Source: Bradyrhizobium guangdongense (GTDB lineage: Bacteria > Pseudomonadota > Alphaproteobacteria > Rhizobiales > Xanthobacteraceae). From it: a DNA stretch of 58,669 bases. A program made the translations under genes and the position numbers. Numbering within the stretch: the stretch's first letter is position 1; every line of letters starts with the position of its first letter. The notes below the pieces were generated by a model that saw nothing but the letters and a program-made list of their open reading frames with translations, had not been told where the DNA came from and did no database searches. The stretch lies in assembly GCF_006483445.1 (NCBI RefSeq), contig NZ_PPPT01000102.1:1-58669 (forward strand), written 5' to 3'. Of this stretch, positions 10,543 to 17,861 are shown one piece after another.

Positions 10543-10545
10543 CGG

Positions 10546-11136
10546 TTACGAATTGTAAGCCGGGATGCTCGCCCGGCACTCCCTGCCGACCGTTTCCAGC
10601 GTGCGGCGCAGCCACGTCTTCACGGTACCGACCGGCACGCCGAAACGCTGCGACAATTGGATGCGGCTTTCGCCTTCGAGATAGGCGAGCGACAGCAATT
10701 GGCGGCGATCGTCGGGAAGTCTTTCGATGACGCCGGCCGCGATCGGCTGGGCGAAGGCATAGTCGAATTCGTCGGCGGGCTGGTCGGCGGGATCGGGCAC
10801 GGACAGGCCCTCGTCGAGCTCGATCGTGGCGACCTGCTTCAGTCGCAACGCGTCGATCGCGGTGTTGCGCAGGATCGTGCACATCCAGGTGATCGGCGAG
10901 GCGCGAGCCGGATCGAAGCTTCCGGCATGCTTCCAGATCTTCAGATAGGCGTCCTGCAGCAGGTCTTCGACGTCAACGAGCTTTGGCGACACGGTGCGCG
11001 CGGTCTTGCGCAGCTTGGCATGGGTTGCCGCGTAAAGGTCCTCAAAGGCTCGCTCGTCGCCGCGGCCGCTCCGGCAGATCAACTCGCTCAGGCGCATGAC
11101 CGCCGGATCCCTTGGCAAGCCTCTGCTGCAGCTCAT
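10546..11136 (-). CDS. ECF-type RNA polymerase sigma factor without its own anti-sigma gene
   Basis: A 196-residue sigma-70-family protein. Region 2 is seen in VEDLLQDAYLKIWKHAGSFDP and ITWMCTILRNTAIDALR. Region 4 is the helix-turn-helix LSQRFGVPVGTVKTWLRRTLE. The start at 11136 is preferred over the in-frame ATG at 11172: GGGAGGAC sits 5 bases before it, and the upstream ATG lies inside the spacer of a promoter with the same TGATCC-N16-CGTTTCCC layout found before rpoE. It lies 77 bases downstream of chrR on the same strand. No anti-sigma gene follows; the next gene is the convergent HD protein. It is therefore probably a second-tier sigma factor of the RpoE response, or is held by ChrR; both are inference. 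Confidence 0.88.
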   Translation of the reverse strand: MSCSRGLPRDPAVMRLSELICRSGRGDERAFEDLYAATHAKLRKTARTVSPKLVDVEDLLQDAYLKIWKHAGSFDPARASPITWMCTILRNTAIDALRLKQVATIELDEGLSVPDPADQPADEFDYAFAQPIAAGVIERLPDDRRQLLSLAYLEGESRIQLSQRFGVPVGTVKTWLRRTLETVGRECRASIPAYNS

Positions 11137-11160
11137 GTCGTCCTCCCTCACTTTCGAAAC

Positions 11161-11190
11161 GGGAAACGACATCTGTGTCCGCTTGGATCA
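11161..11190 (-). promoter_or_regulatory. Predicted RpoE(ECF)-type promoter of the second sigma gene
   Basis: Read on the minus strand, a -35 block TGATCC (11190-11185) is followed after exactly 16 bases by CGTTTCCC (11168-11161). The same two blocks with the same spacing stand before rpoE at 12533-12562. TGATCC is the -35 hexamer known for RpoE-ChrR regulons. A start site about 7 bases after CGTT would leave a leader of about 20 bases to the ATG at 11136. Confidence 0.7.
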
Positions 11191-11213
11191 CTCCAGCAAT
11201 CTTGCCGGGACGT

Positions 11214-11858
11214 TCAGAGCCGCACGAAGGGCGTGATCAGCCGGCCGAGCCAGCCATGCAGCTTCAGATCCCCGGACATCGCGACCAGGGCGAGGCAGGG
11301 CTCCCCGCCGCCGACGAGCGGCTGGTGGTCGACCTCGCCGTCGCCAAAATCGAAATCGCCGGGGCCATAATGGCCGCCCTCATGTGCAAAGCTGCCCTTG
11401 AGCACGCAGGTCAGCTCCGTGCCGGTGTGGGAATGTTGCAGCATCTTGGTGCCGGGTGCGGACCACAGCAGGAACGCGCGCGACTGGCCCGCGCCCGGCA
11501 GGATGATCGGCTGCAGCTTGACCCCCGGCGCCACCCGGCGGCGCTTGCCGAAATGGCAGCGGCGCAGGATGTCCGGCAAATCCTCATCCGGGAGCCCGGC
11601 TGGCACAGGGGCGGCGGCCGATGGCTCGGCCGGGCCCTCGTCGATCCTGGCCATGATGGCCTTGAACGTGCCGCTCAGCGCGATCGGCCGGGCCTCCTCG
11701 AGCGCCGCGCCCGCGAGATGCTCCATGGCCTGGATGAAGCGGCTGCAGCGCGGGCATTGCGCGGCATGGACGGCGACGACGAGGTGATCGGCCTCGTCGA
11801 GAGAGCCGGTCGCAAAGTCGGCCAAAAGGTCCTCTGGCGGATGGTGGTTGATGGTCAT
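11214..11858 (-). CDS. chrR: ChrR-type zinc anti-sigma factor with C-terminal cupin domain
   Basis: A 214-residue protein that matches Rhodobacter ChrR closely in layout. The N-terminal anti-sigma domain has the zinc ligands His6, His31, Cys35 and Cys38 (HAAQCPRC). The C-terminal cupin (about residues 110-210) carries the metal-site residues His142, His144, Glu148 and His178 (HSHTGTELT and VDHQP). ChrR holds RpoE inactive and lets go when singlet oxygen or related oxidants are sensed through the cupin half. Its ATG overlaps the stop of the sigma gene by 4 bases (ATGA), so the pair is translationally coupled and should be made in matched amounts. Confidence 0.94.
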   Translation of the reverse strand: MTINHHPPEDLLADFATGSLDEADHLVVAVHAAQCPRCSRFIQAMEHLAGAALEEARPIALSGTFKAIMARIDEGPAEPSAAAPVPAGLPDEDLPDILRRCHFGKRRRVAPGVKLQPIILPGAGQSRAFLLWSAPGTKMLQHSHTGTELTCVLKGSFAHEGGHYGPGDFDFGDGEVDHQPLVGGGEPCLALVAMSGDLKLHGWLGRLITPFVRL

Positions 11859-12523
11859 CGGGGTTCGTCCAGGAGGTCTCTCAGTTTACTCATTGCCAGG
11901 CGGATGCGCGACTTCACTGTGCCCAAGGGAATGCCGAGCGCGGACGCGATCTCGGCATGCGGCCGCTCCTCTATGAACGACAGCCGGATGACCGTGGATT
12001 GCTCCTCGGAGAGGCGCGACAGCGCCGCGGTGACCCGCGTGACGTCGTCGCGGCGCGCCATGGTGGTCTCCGGCGACTCCACGGCATCGAGGCCATCATC
12101 GGGCTCGGTCGGCTGGTCTGCCCGGGATTGCCGCGCCGCACGCCTGGCCGCGTCGATGCGCAAATTGCGCGCGATGGTGAAAATCCATGCGGCGGCGCCG
12201 GCGGAAGACGGGTCGAATTGCCCCGCCTTGCGCCAGACCGCCACCAGCGTGCTTTGCGCAATCTCCTCCGCCGCGTCGGGCTGCATCCCGGTCTTGACCA
12301 GAAAACCCTTCACGCGCGGAGCAAAATGCTCAAACAGAAATTTGAACGCGTCACGATCGCCATGCGCTGCGACGCGTCCGATCAGATCAGCCCAGTCCAC
12401 CGTCGTTTTGGGCCTTTCACCAAGCCGCTGCGGCCGGCTCCGCCGGAGTGCCCGGCTGGAGCGTCCGCTCCAGTCTGGCCTGCTCACAGCTCGAAGTCCG
12501 GCGTTCATGAAGCCTCGGTTCAT
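11855..12523 (-). CDS. rpoE: ECF sigma factor RpoE of the RpoE-ChrR pair
   Basis: Up to 222 residues. Region 2 covers DAFKFLFEHFAPRVKGFL and AEEIAQSTLVAVWRKAGQFDP, and region 4 ends in the DNA-reading helix ALGIPLGTVKSRIRLAMSKLR. The partner chrR overlaps downstream, which assigns it to the ECF11 group that answers singlet oxygen and organic peroxides. The first 40 residues are basic and longer than in Rhodobacter RpoE. The predicted promoter puts the RNA start only about 7 bases before ATG 12523, so ATG 12508 (preceded by GAGG) or a GTG near 12400 may be the true start. The sigma core itself is certain. Confidence 0.9.
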   Translation of the reverse strand: MNRGFMNAGLRAVSRPDWSGRSSRALRRSRPQRLGERPKTTVDWADLIGRVAAHGDRDAFKFLFEHFAPRVKGFLVKTGMQPDAAEEIAQSTLVAVWRKAGQFDPSSAGAAAWIFTIARNLRIDAARRAARQSRADQPTEPDDGLDAVESPETTMARRDDVTRVTAALSRLSEEQSTVIRLSFIEERPHAEIASALGIPLGTVKSRIRLAMSKLRDLLDEPR

Positions 12524-12532
12524 ATGTCCGTC

Positions 12533-12562
12533 GGGAAACGATGGTCGCTGCCTGCTGGATCA
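12533..12562 (-). promoter_or_regulatory. Predicted autoregulated RpoE promoter of rpoE-chrR
   Basis: On the minus strand TGATCC (12562-12557), 16 bases, then CGTTTCCC (12540-12533). It is identical in both blocks and in spacing to the element at 11161-11190. Self-transcription of rpoE-chrR is usual for ECF11 sigma factors. Confidence 0.7.
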
Positions 12563-12712
12563 CCCGCGCCGAAGTCATTTCGTTCTAGGCGGACGGTTCC
12601 CGCAGGACAAGCAGCACGGCTGCCTCGCGCCTGTTTGATCCTTACAGCGGAGAGCAGGGGATGGATCGCGAGGGCGCGACAATTTATCCTCCGGCCTCGC
12701 CAGAGGTGCCGC

Positions 12713-13606
12713 ATGCAGCCGAAAACCGTCGCGACCGAAATCCTCGATATCGCCTATCTCGACTACGGCGCGCCCGACGGCTGGCCCTGCATCCTCGGCC
12801 ACGGCTTTCCCTACGACGTCCACGCCTATGCCGAGACCGCGCCTGTCATCGCGCAGGCCGGTGCGCGGGTGCTGGTGCCGTGGCTGCGCGGCTACGGGCC
12901 GACGCGGTTTCGCTCGCCCTCGGCGTTGCGCTCGGGCGAGCAGGCGGCGCTTGGTGCCGATCTGCTGGCCTTCATGGATGCCCTCGGGATCGAGCGCGCG
13001 GTGGTCGGCGGCTATGACTGGGGCGGGCGCGCGGCCTGCGTCGTCTCCGCGCTCTATCCGGAGCGCGTGGTCGGGCTCGTCTCCGGCAATTCCTACAACA
13101 TCCAGAATATCGCGCGCGCCATGGAGCCGGCCTCCCCGCCGGAGGAGGCCGCGCTCTGGTATCAATATCTCTTCCACAACGAGCGCGGCCGCCGCGCGCT
13201 GGAGCGCAACCGAGCGGGGTTTGCCCGCCAGCTCTGGACGATGTGGTCGCCGACATGGAAATTTGACGACGCGACCTTTGCGAAGAGCGCCGCATCGTTC
13301 GACAATCCCGATTTCGTCGATGTCGTGATCCACTCCTATCGCCATCGCTATGCGCTGGTCGCGGGCGACCCGGCCTATGCGGGAATCGAACAGCAGCTCG
13401 CCGCACAGCCGCCGATCCGCGTGCCCACGATCGCGATCGATGGCGACGCCGACGGCGTCAACCCCGGCACCGCGCACCATGCGCGCAAGTTCGAAGGCTT
13501 TTTCGAGCGGCGGGTGTTTCGCGACGCCGGTCACAATCTGCCCCAGGAGCGGCCCGCCGAATGGGCGCAGGCCGTGCTGGACCTGCGGAAGGCCGCAGCC
13601 GCATAG
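12713..13606 (+). CDS. Alpha/beta-hydrolase, epoxide-hydrolase-like
   Basis: A 297-residue alpha/beta hydrolase. The oxyanion motif HGFP (His30-Gly31) and the nucleophile elbow GYDWGG (Asp102) are the epoxide-hydrolase/dehalogenase type with aspartate, not serine, as nucleophile. The catalytic His is in DAGHNLPQERP near the C-terminus, and IAIDGDADG lies just before it. The cap region lies between about residues 130 and 220. The start at ATG 12713 has GAGG six bases upstream; a much longer open frame to the left overlaps rpoE and is rejected. The natural substrate is not evident. It is transcribed divergently from rpoE, and no RpoE-type promoter faces it. Confidence 0.88.
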   Translation: MQPKTVATEILDIAYLDYGAPDGWPCILGHGFPYDVHAYAETAPVIAQAGARVLVPWLRGYGPTRFRSPSALRSGEQAALGADLLAFMDALGIERAVVGGYDWGGRAACVVSALYPERVVGLVSGNSYNIQNIARAMEPASPPEEAALWYQYLFHNERGRRALERNRAGFARQLWTMWSPTWKFDDATFAKSAASFDNPDFVDVVIHSYRHRYALVAGDPAYAGIEQQLAAQPPIRVPTIAIDGDADGVNPGTAHHARKFEGFFERRVFRDAGHNLPQERPAEWAQAVLDLRKAAAA

Positions 13607-13712
13607 GCGCAACCGATCGGGAAAGATGAGCAAAAGCTGACCGCTGTCGCCGCCGGCCAAGCCATGCTATTCTGGCGTGTGCCAATGTCGAGTTGCAGTC
13701 GGGAGTACCGTC

Positions 13713-14288
13713 ATGACAACTGCTTCGGATACGTCTCAAAATCACAGCCTGGGTTCCGCCATCGCGCCGCTGCGCGCCAAATGGGGCTGGATCGTCGCGC
13801 TCGGTGTGGTCTACGTCATCGCCGGCTTCGTCGCGCTCGGCAGCGTCGTGATGGCGACGGTGGCGAGCGTCATCGTGGTCGGCGCCATGATGATCGTGGC
13901 CGGGGTCACCGAGGTCATCGGTGCCTTCCAAATGAAGAGCTGGGGCAAATTTTTGATCTGGGCGCTGCTGGGCGCGCTCTACATCATCGCCGGCTTCCTC
14001 ACCTTCGAGAACCCGCTGTTTGCCGCCGTGTTGCTGACCCTGTTCCTGGGCGCGTCGCTGATCGCATCCGGCGTCGTCAGGCTGTTTCTCGCCTTCAGCA
14101 TGAAGCGCGAGAGCCCCTGGATCTGGGTCGCGCTGTCGGCCGTGATTACGCTGCTGCTTGGCCTGATGATCCTGGCGCGCTGGCCGGTCAACAGCGTCTA
14201 TATCCTCGGTGTGTTCCTCGGCATCGACCTGATCTTTGCTGGTGCCGGCTGGATCGGGCTGGGCCTCGGGCTGAAGCGCAAGTCATAG
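13713..14288 (+). CDS. HdeD/DUF308-family membrane protein
   Basis: A 191-residue inner-membrane protein with six predicted hydrophobic helices and short loops, matching the HdeD (DUF308) family, for example GVVYVIAGFVALGSVVMATV and GALYIIAGFLTFENPLFAAV. HdeD in E. coli belongs to an acid-stress island, but the molecular function is unknown. Three pairs of helices look like repeats of a two-helix unit. ATG 13713 is chosen over GTG 13677 because GGGAG precedes it at 7 bases. It is followed 51 bases later by another small membrane protein gene on the same strand. Confidence 0.88.
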   Translation: MTTASDTSQNHSLGSAIAPLRAKWGWIVALGVVYVIAGFVALGSVVMATVASVIVVGAMMIVAGVTEVIGAFQMKSWGKFLIWALLGALYIIAGFLTFENPLFAAVLLTLFLGASLIASGVVRLFLAFSMKRESPWIWVALSAVITLLLGLMILARWPVNSVYILGVFLGIDLIFAGAGWIGLGLGLKRKS

Positions 14289-14339
14289 GCGCCAGGCAAA
14301 AGCGTTTTCCGAGCGAAGTGGGCACCGTTGGAGATCGTC

Positions 14340-14561
14340 ATGCGTTGGGTTTATCTCGCGATCATCGTGCTGCTGGCCGTCGCGATCATCGTCTTCGCCT
14401 TTCAGAATCTCGAGACGGTGACGATGACGTTCTTCAGGATCAATGTCAGCCTGCCGCTCGCGGTCCAGACCATCGTCGTCTATCTCCTTGGTGCGGCGAC
14501 CGGCGGCAGCCTGTTTGCGCTGCTGCGACGCTCGTATGAGGGTGCGCGGCGCGTCGGCTGA
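14340..14561 (+). CDS. Small LapA-like (DUF1049) membrane protein
   Basis: A 73-residue protein with two membrane helices (about residues 2-20 and 36-58). The segment FAFQNLETVTMTFFRINVSL is typical of the LapA/DUF1049 family, in which a short amphipathic loop follows helix one. In E. coli LapA acts with LapB in lipopolysaccharide quality control; whether this copy does so is unknown. ATG 14340 has GGAG at good spacing, so the TTG twelve bases upstream is not needed. It is convergent with the histidine kinase gene. Confidence 0.8.
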   Translation: MRWVYLAIIVLLAVAIIVFAFQNLETVTMTFFRINVSLPLAVQTIVVYLLGAATGGSLFALLRRSYEGARRVG

Positions 14562-14608
14562 CGCCGGCGTGCCGCCAGGGTGCGCGAAGGCGCATTTGAA
14601 GCGGATCT

Positions 14609-15964
14609 TCAATCGAGTGCGGGCTCTGGCGCGACGATGGCTTTCAGCCCGCCAAGCTCGGAGTTTGCGAGCACGAGCCGCCAGCGATAAGCGCTGAGGA
14701 CGTCCTGCACGATGGATAGGCCGATGCCGGCGCCTTCGCCGCGCTCATCGAGCCGCGCGCCGCGTTCGAGCACCTTCGCGCGTTCGTTCGGTGCAATGCC
14801 CGGTCCGTCATCTTCGACCGTAACCGCAGGACCCGCGGCGGCGCTGATGCGGACGCGGTTGCTGGCGTGACGGACGGCATTTTCCAAGAGATTGCCCAGG
14901 ACTTCGGCGAGATCGGTGCGGTCGAGCGGCAGGTTGGGCTCACCGGCGATGCGGGTTTCGAATTCGAGCCGTTGCGCCGCTGCCGTGCGGGAGAGCGTGG
15001 CGATCAGCGAATCGACGAGCGGCTTGAGCGGCGTGGAAACGCCGCTGTGCTGGCGTGCCGTGCCGCGCACCCGGGCGCGCGCCAGTTCACGGTCGACATG
15101 ACGGCTCATGGCATCACCCACGGCTTCGATGCCGTGGGCGATGTCTTCCTCGCCGCGTTCGCGCAGACGCGCGGCATCGGAGGCAAGTGCGGCGAGCGGC
15201 GTCTTGAGCCCGTGCGCCAGGTCGGCGGCGCGGCTCCGCGAACGTTCGATCTCGCGTTCCTGGGCGTCGATCAGGCCGTTGACCTCCTCGACCAGCGGCT
15301 TCACCTCGGTTGGAACATCCGCCGGAAGGTGCTTACGTTGCCCGGAACGGACATCCGCCACCCCGCGGCGCAATGCGTCGAGCGGACGCAGCCCCAGCCG
15401 GACCTGGATCGAGGTGGCGATCGCCAGCACCAGGCCCAGCAGGCCGAGTGCTGCCACCAAATCCCTGGCGAATTGCGACACGGCAACCGATACGCGTGCG
15501 AGATCGGCGGCCACCGCGACCCGCACCGGCGCACGCCGACCGCCGATGGTGAGCAGCACGCGGCGTTCGCCGACCAGCAGGCGGGCGTTCGCCGGCCCGG
15601 AGATGACGTGACGATGCAGTTCGCCGGGCGATGGCTCGTCCTGCGGCAGCTCCAGCGCGGCATCCCACAGCGAGCGGGAGTGCAGCAACTGACCGCGGTC
15701 GTCGGACACCTGCCAGTATAGCCCCGACAGCGGGTCGGCGAAACGCGGATCGGCCGGCGGCCGATTCACAACCAGCTTGTCTTGAGCATCGACGTCGATA
15801 CCGGCGACCAGTTGCTTGAGATAAATGTCGAGGTCGTCGCCGAGCGCGCGGGTCACGTGGCGCTCGAACAGCAGCATCAATCCGGCGCCGGCGATGGTCA
15901 GTGCAATCAGGATGGTGACGACACCGCCGGCCGCCAGTCGCAGCCGCAGCGAACCCCAGCTCAC
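14609..15964 (-). CDS. Sensor histidine kinase of the PepSY two-component system
   Basis: A 451-residue inner-membrane kinase. Membrane helix one is at about residues 12-33, a periplasmic sensor at about 34-168 and helix two at about 169-190. These are followed by a HAMP-like linker and an H-box with His251 (ADLAHGLKTPLAAL). The ATPase domain has the N-box LGNLLENAVRHA, DDGPGI and GEGAGIGLSI. It is the QseC/PhoQ-like class that works with OmpR regulators. The ATG overlaps the stop of the response-regulator gene by 4 bases. The signal is unknown; the neighbouring PepSY and cytochrome b561 genes suggest an envelope or redox cue. Confidence 0.92.
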   Translation of the reverse strand: MSWGSLRLRLAAGGVVTILIALTIAGAGLMLLFERHVTRALGDDLDIYLKQLVAGIDVDAQDKLVVNRPPADPRFADPLSGLYWQVSDDRGQLLHSRSLWDAALELPQDEPSPGELHRHVISGPANARLLVGERRVLLTIGGRRAPVRVAVAADLARVSVAVSQFARDLVAALGLLGLVLAIATSIQVRLGLRPLDALRRGVADVRSGQRKHLPADVPTEVKPLVEEVNGLIDAQEREIERSRSRAADLAHGLKTPLAALASDAARLRERGEEDIAHGIEAVGDAMSRHVDRELARARVRGTARQHSGVSTPLKPLVDSLIATLSRTAAAQRLEFETRIAGEPNLPLDRTDLAEVLGNLLENAVRHASNRVRISAAAGPAVTVEDDGPGIAPNERAKVLERGARLDERGEGAGIGLSIVQDVLSAYRWRLVLANSELGGLKAIVAPEPALD

Positions 15965-16626
15965 GATGGCGTCTCCGGCACCAGATAGCCGAAGCCGCGC
16001 CGGGTCGCGATCAGGTCGGGACCGAGTTTTTTACGGACGCGGCCGACGAGCACCTCCAGCGCGTTCGAGTCGTGGTCCTCGCCGTGACCGTAGACGTTCT
16101 CGTCCAGCTCATGCTGCGACACCACACGGCCGCGGTGGCGCAAGAGGTAGGCGACCAGGCGGTATTCCAGCGGAGACAAGGCCACCGGGACGCCGCGCAC
16201 GCTGACCTTCATCTGGCGCTCGTCGAGCTCGATGTCGCCCGCGACCACCAGCGAAGAGGCGTGACCGGCGGAGCGGCGCACGATCGAGCGAAGTCGCGCC
16301 AGCAACTCCTCCATGCGGAACGGCTTGGGCAGATAGTCGTCGGCGCCGGCATCGATGCCGTCCACGCGCTCGGCCCAACTGCCGCGCGCGGTCAGGATCA
16401 GAATGGGCATGGTGCGGCCGTTGGCGCGCCAGCGCCTCAGCACCGCCAGACCATCCATGCCCGGCAGTCCGAGATCGAGGATGACGGCGCCGTAGTCCTC
16501 GGTATCGCCGCGGAACCAGGCTTCCTCGCCGTCGCGGACGGCTTCGACCACGTAGCCGGCCGCCTTCAGCGCACCTTCGACGTCGGCTGCGATGCGCCGG
16601 TCGTCTTCGACAAGCAGCAGACGCAT
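15961..16626 (-). CDS. OmpR-family response regulator
   Basis: A 221-residue regulator. The receiver domain has the acidic pocket VEDD at residues 6-9, the phosphorylated Asp51 in ILDLGLPGMDGL and the conserved Lys in DYLPKPF. A winged-helix DNA-binding domain follows from about residue 125 and ends in SNALEVLVGRVRKKLG. The gene overlaps the PepSY gene stop by one base (TAATG) and the kinase start by four. Direct-repeat operators with an 11-base period, as OmpR-family dimers need, stand at 16978-16998 and 17463-17483 and are its likely targets. Confidence 0.94.
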   Translation of the reverse strand: MRLLLVEDDRRIAADVEGALKAAGYVVEAVRDGEEAWFRGDTEDYGAVILDLGLPGMDGLAVLRRWRANGRTMPILILTARGSWAERVDGIDAGADDYLPKPFRMEELLARLRSIVRRSAGHASSLVVAGDIELDERQMKVSVRGVPVALSPLEYRLVAYLLRHRGRVVSQHELDENVYGHGEDHDSNALEVLVGRVRKKLGPDLIATRRGFGYLVPETPS

Positions 16627-16955
16627 TACTTCTCCTTGATCTTCTCGATCTTGCCGCTGCGCGCGTCGACGTAGACTTCATACAGGCGGCCCGTGCCGTC
16701 GACGACCCGGAATTCGTAAAGCCAGCGACCGCGCTCTTGCTCGATTTTGACGCCGGCAACCTCGCCGGGCAGCTTGTCGCGCGCGGCGGCCATAATCTCG
16801 GCGAGCGACTTGATCTCGCCGGCCGCGACCGCGCGGCGGACCGCTTCGGGCGCACCTTTGTCGGACTCGCCGGCCATTGCGACGGGCGCCGCCGCAAGCA
16901 GCGTGCCTGCCATCAGCAAGATCGCAAGAAATCCGGAACGTTCGCGCAGTCGCAT
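16626..16955 (-). CDS. Secreted PepSY-domain protein, first gene of the two-component operon
   Basis: A 109-residue protein. An N-terminal signal peptide (to about residue 28, ending near VAMAG) is followed by a PepSY domain: VRRAVAAGEIKSLAEIMAAA, then GEVAGVKIEQERGRWLYEFRV, then YVDARSGKIEKIKEK. The start at 16955 gives a normal signal peptide; the longer frame to 17003 adds an unlikely leader across the operator. PepSY domains are thought to inhibit peptidases or act as redox or envelope sensors. As the first gene of an operon with a regulator and kinase, it may modulate the kinase sensor. Confidence 0.86.
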   Translation of the reverse strand: MRLRERSGFLAILLMAGTLLAAAPVAMAGESDKGAPEAVRRAVAAGEIKSLAEIMAAARDKLPGEVAGVKIEQERGRWLYEFRVVDGTGRLYEVYVDARSGKIEKIKEK

Positions 16956-16977
16956 GGGCGGACCATGCCCTAATCGA

Positions 16978-16998
16978 CCTGACAAGTAGCTGACATGG
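16978..16998. promoter_or_regulatory. Direct-repeat operator, copy 1
   Basis: CCTGACAAGTAGCTGACATG contains two TGACA half-sites 11 bases apart. The same element recurs at 17463-17483. It lies between the PepSY-regulator-kinase operon and the divergent small secreted protein gene at 17095, so it could control both. An 11-base period is what OmpR-family dimers bind. Confidence 0.65.
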
Positions 16999-17094
16999 AT
17001 CAACGGGAAGTCGTCAGCGAGGTTCTGCCATGGTCATTCCCGGCCGGACGTCCGGTCACCCAAATACAAACGGAATTCTGAAAGGACAACGACC

Positions 17095-17358
17095 ATGCGC
17101 AAGACCATCATCCTCGGTGTCATCGCGGCCCTGATCGGCTTCATGGCCGCGGCCCAGGCCAGCAGCGACGCCGAGCGGGCAGGGAGCAACGGCAGCGAGC
17201 TGACCTCCACGGACACCGACAACCGCGGCAACGCGATTGCACACGAGAAGCGCGAGCGGGCCGAGCACCGCATGCGTGATCGCAGCGACGACGATGTCTA
17301 CGGACACGGCAAGGAGGCTCGCGAGCACAAGCACCGGAAGCACGTCGATCACGACTGA
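17095..17358 (+). CDS. Small secreted, charged, His-rich protein
   Basis: An 87-residue protein of unknown family. A signal peptide (about residues 1-22, cleaved near AAAQA) is followed by a hydrophilic tail with seven histidines and many Glu, Asp, Arg and Lys residues (for example GHGKEAREHKHRKHVDHD at the end). Such tails bind divalent metals or polyanions; this is inference. AAAGGA precedes the ATG. It is divergent from the PepSY two-component operon, with operator copy 1 between them, and it is closed by a strong terminator at 17384-17414. Confidence 0.75.
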   Translation: MRKTIILGVIAALIGFMAAAQASSDAERAGSNGSELTSTDTDNRGNAIAHEKRERAEHRMRDRSDDDVYGHGKEAREHKHRKHVDHD

Positions 17359-17383
17359 CACGCAAGCCTCGCTTGCAGCGGGA

Positions 17384-17414
17384 GGAGCTGGCGGCCATGC
17401 CGCCGGCTCCTTTT
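17384..17414 (+). terminator. Rho-independent terminator after the small His-rich protein gene
   Basis: A 12-pair stem (one G-U pair), GGAGCTGGCGGC with GCCGCCGGCTCC, around a CAT loop, followed by TTTT and more T-rich sequence. It sits 25 bases after the stop codon at 17358. Confidence 0.85.
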
Positions 17415-17462
17415 GCATTTTCGGGCGCAATGCCTCGGTTGCATTCGCTCATGTCACCGTTG

Positions 17463-17483
17463 CCTGACAACTCGCTGACATCG
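17463..17483. promoter_or_regulatory. Direct-repeat operator, copy 2
   Basis: CCTGACAACTCGCTGACATC matches copy 1 (16978-16998) in 17 of 20 positions, including both TGACA half-sites. A possible third half-site CGACA follows at 17486. It is about 90 bases before the second PepSY gene (17574), the right place for activation of the PepSY-cytochrome b561 operon. Confidence 0.65.
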
Positions 17484-17573
17484 CCCGACAGGCGGCCGTC
17501 AGCACCTTCCTGCCAACGTTAGCGCATCGCCTCGCCGCATGATGCGGCCGGACGCTGCACACAGGAGAACCCC

Positions 17574-17849
17574 ATGCGAACGATCGCCACCGTCACCATT
17601 GCCACCGCCTTGCTTGCCACCGCCGCGACCGCTCACGCCGGCAGCCTCGGTCGTCCCTGCACCGCCACGCAGCAGAGCCAGTGGCTCTCGATCGACGATC
17701 TGCAAGCCAAGATCGAAGCCCAAGGTTACACCGTGAGGAATGCGAAGCTGAAAAACGCCTGCGGCGAGTTCTACACGCGCGACAAGAACGATCAGCAGGT
17801 CGAGCTGTTCGTCGACCCGACGAACGGCAAGATCGTCGGTCAGCGCTGA
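17574..17849 (+). CDS. Secreted PepSY-domain protein, second copy
   Basis: A 91-residue protein. The signal peptide ends near TAHAG (residue 22). The rest is one PepSY domain: WLSIDDLQAKIEAQGYTVRN and then VELFVDPTNGKIVGQR. Cys29 and Cys63 could form a disulphide in the periplasm. AGGAGA precedes the ATG. It is 12 bases before the cytochrome b561 gene, so the two are one operon. This short PepSY protein next to cytochrome b561 is a recurring proteobacterial pair, presumably for periplasmic electron transfer or its control. Confidence 0.88.
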   Translation: MRTIATVTIATALLATAATAHAGSLGRPCTATQQSQWLSIDDLQAKIEAQGYTVRNAKLKNACGEFYTRDKNDQQVELFVDPTNGKIVGQR

Positions 17850-17861
17850 GGGGTCGGCGAG

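Noticed and set aside
11957..12712. Upstream extension of the alpha/beta-hydrolase frame
   Set aside because: It runs antisense through rpoE and has shadow composition; the hydrolase fold begins exactly at ATG 12713 with its own ribosome site.
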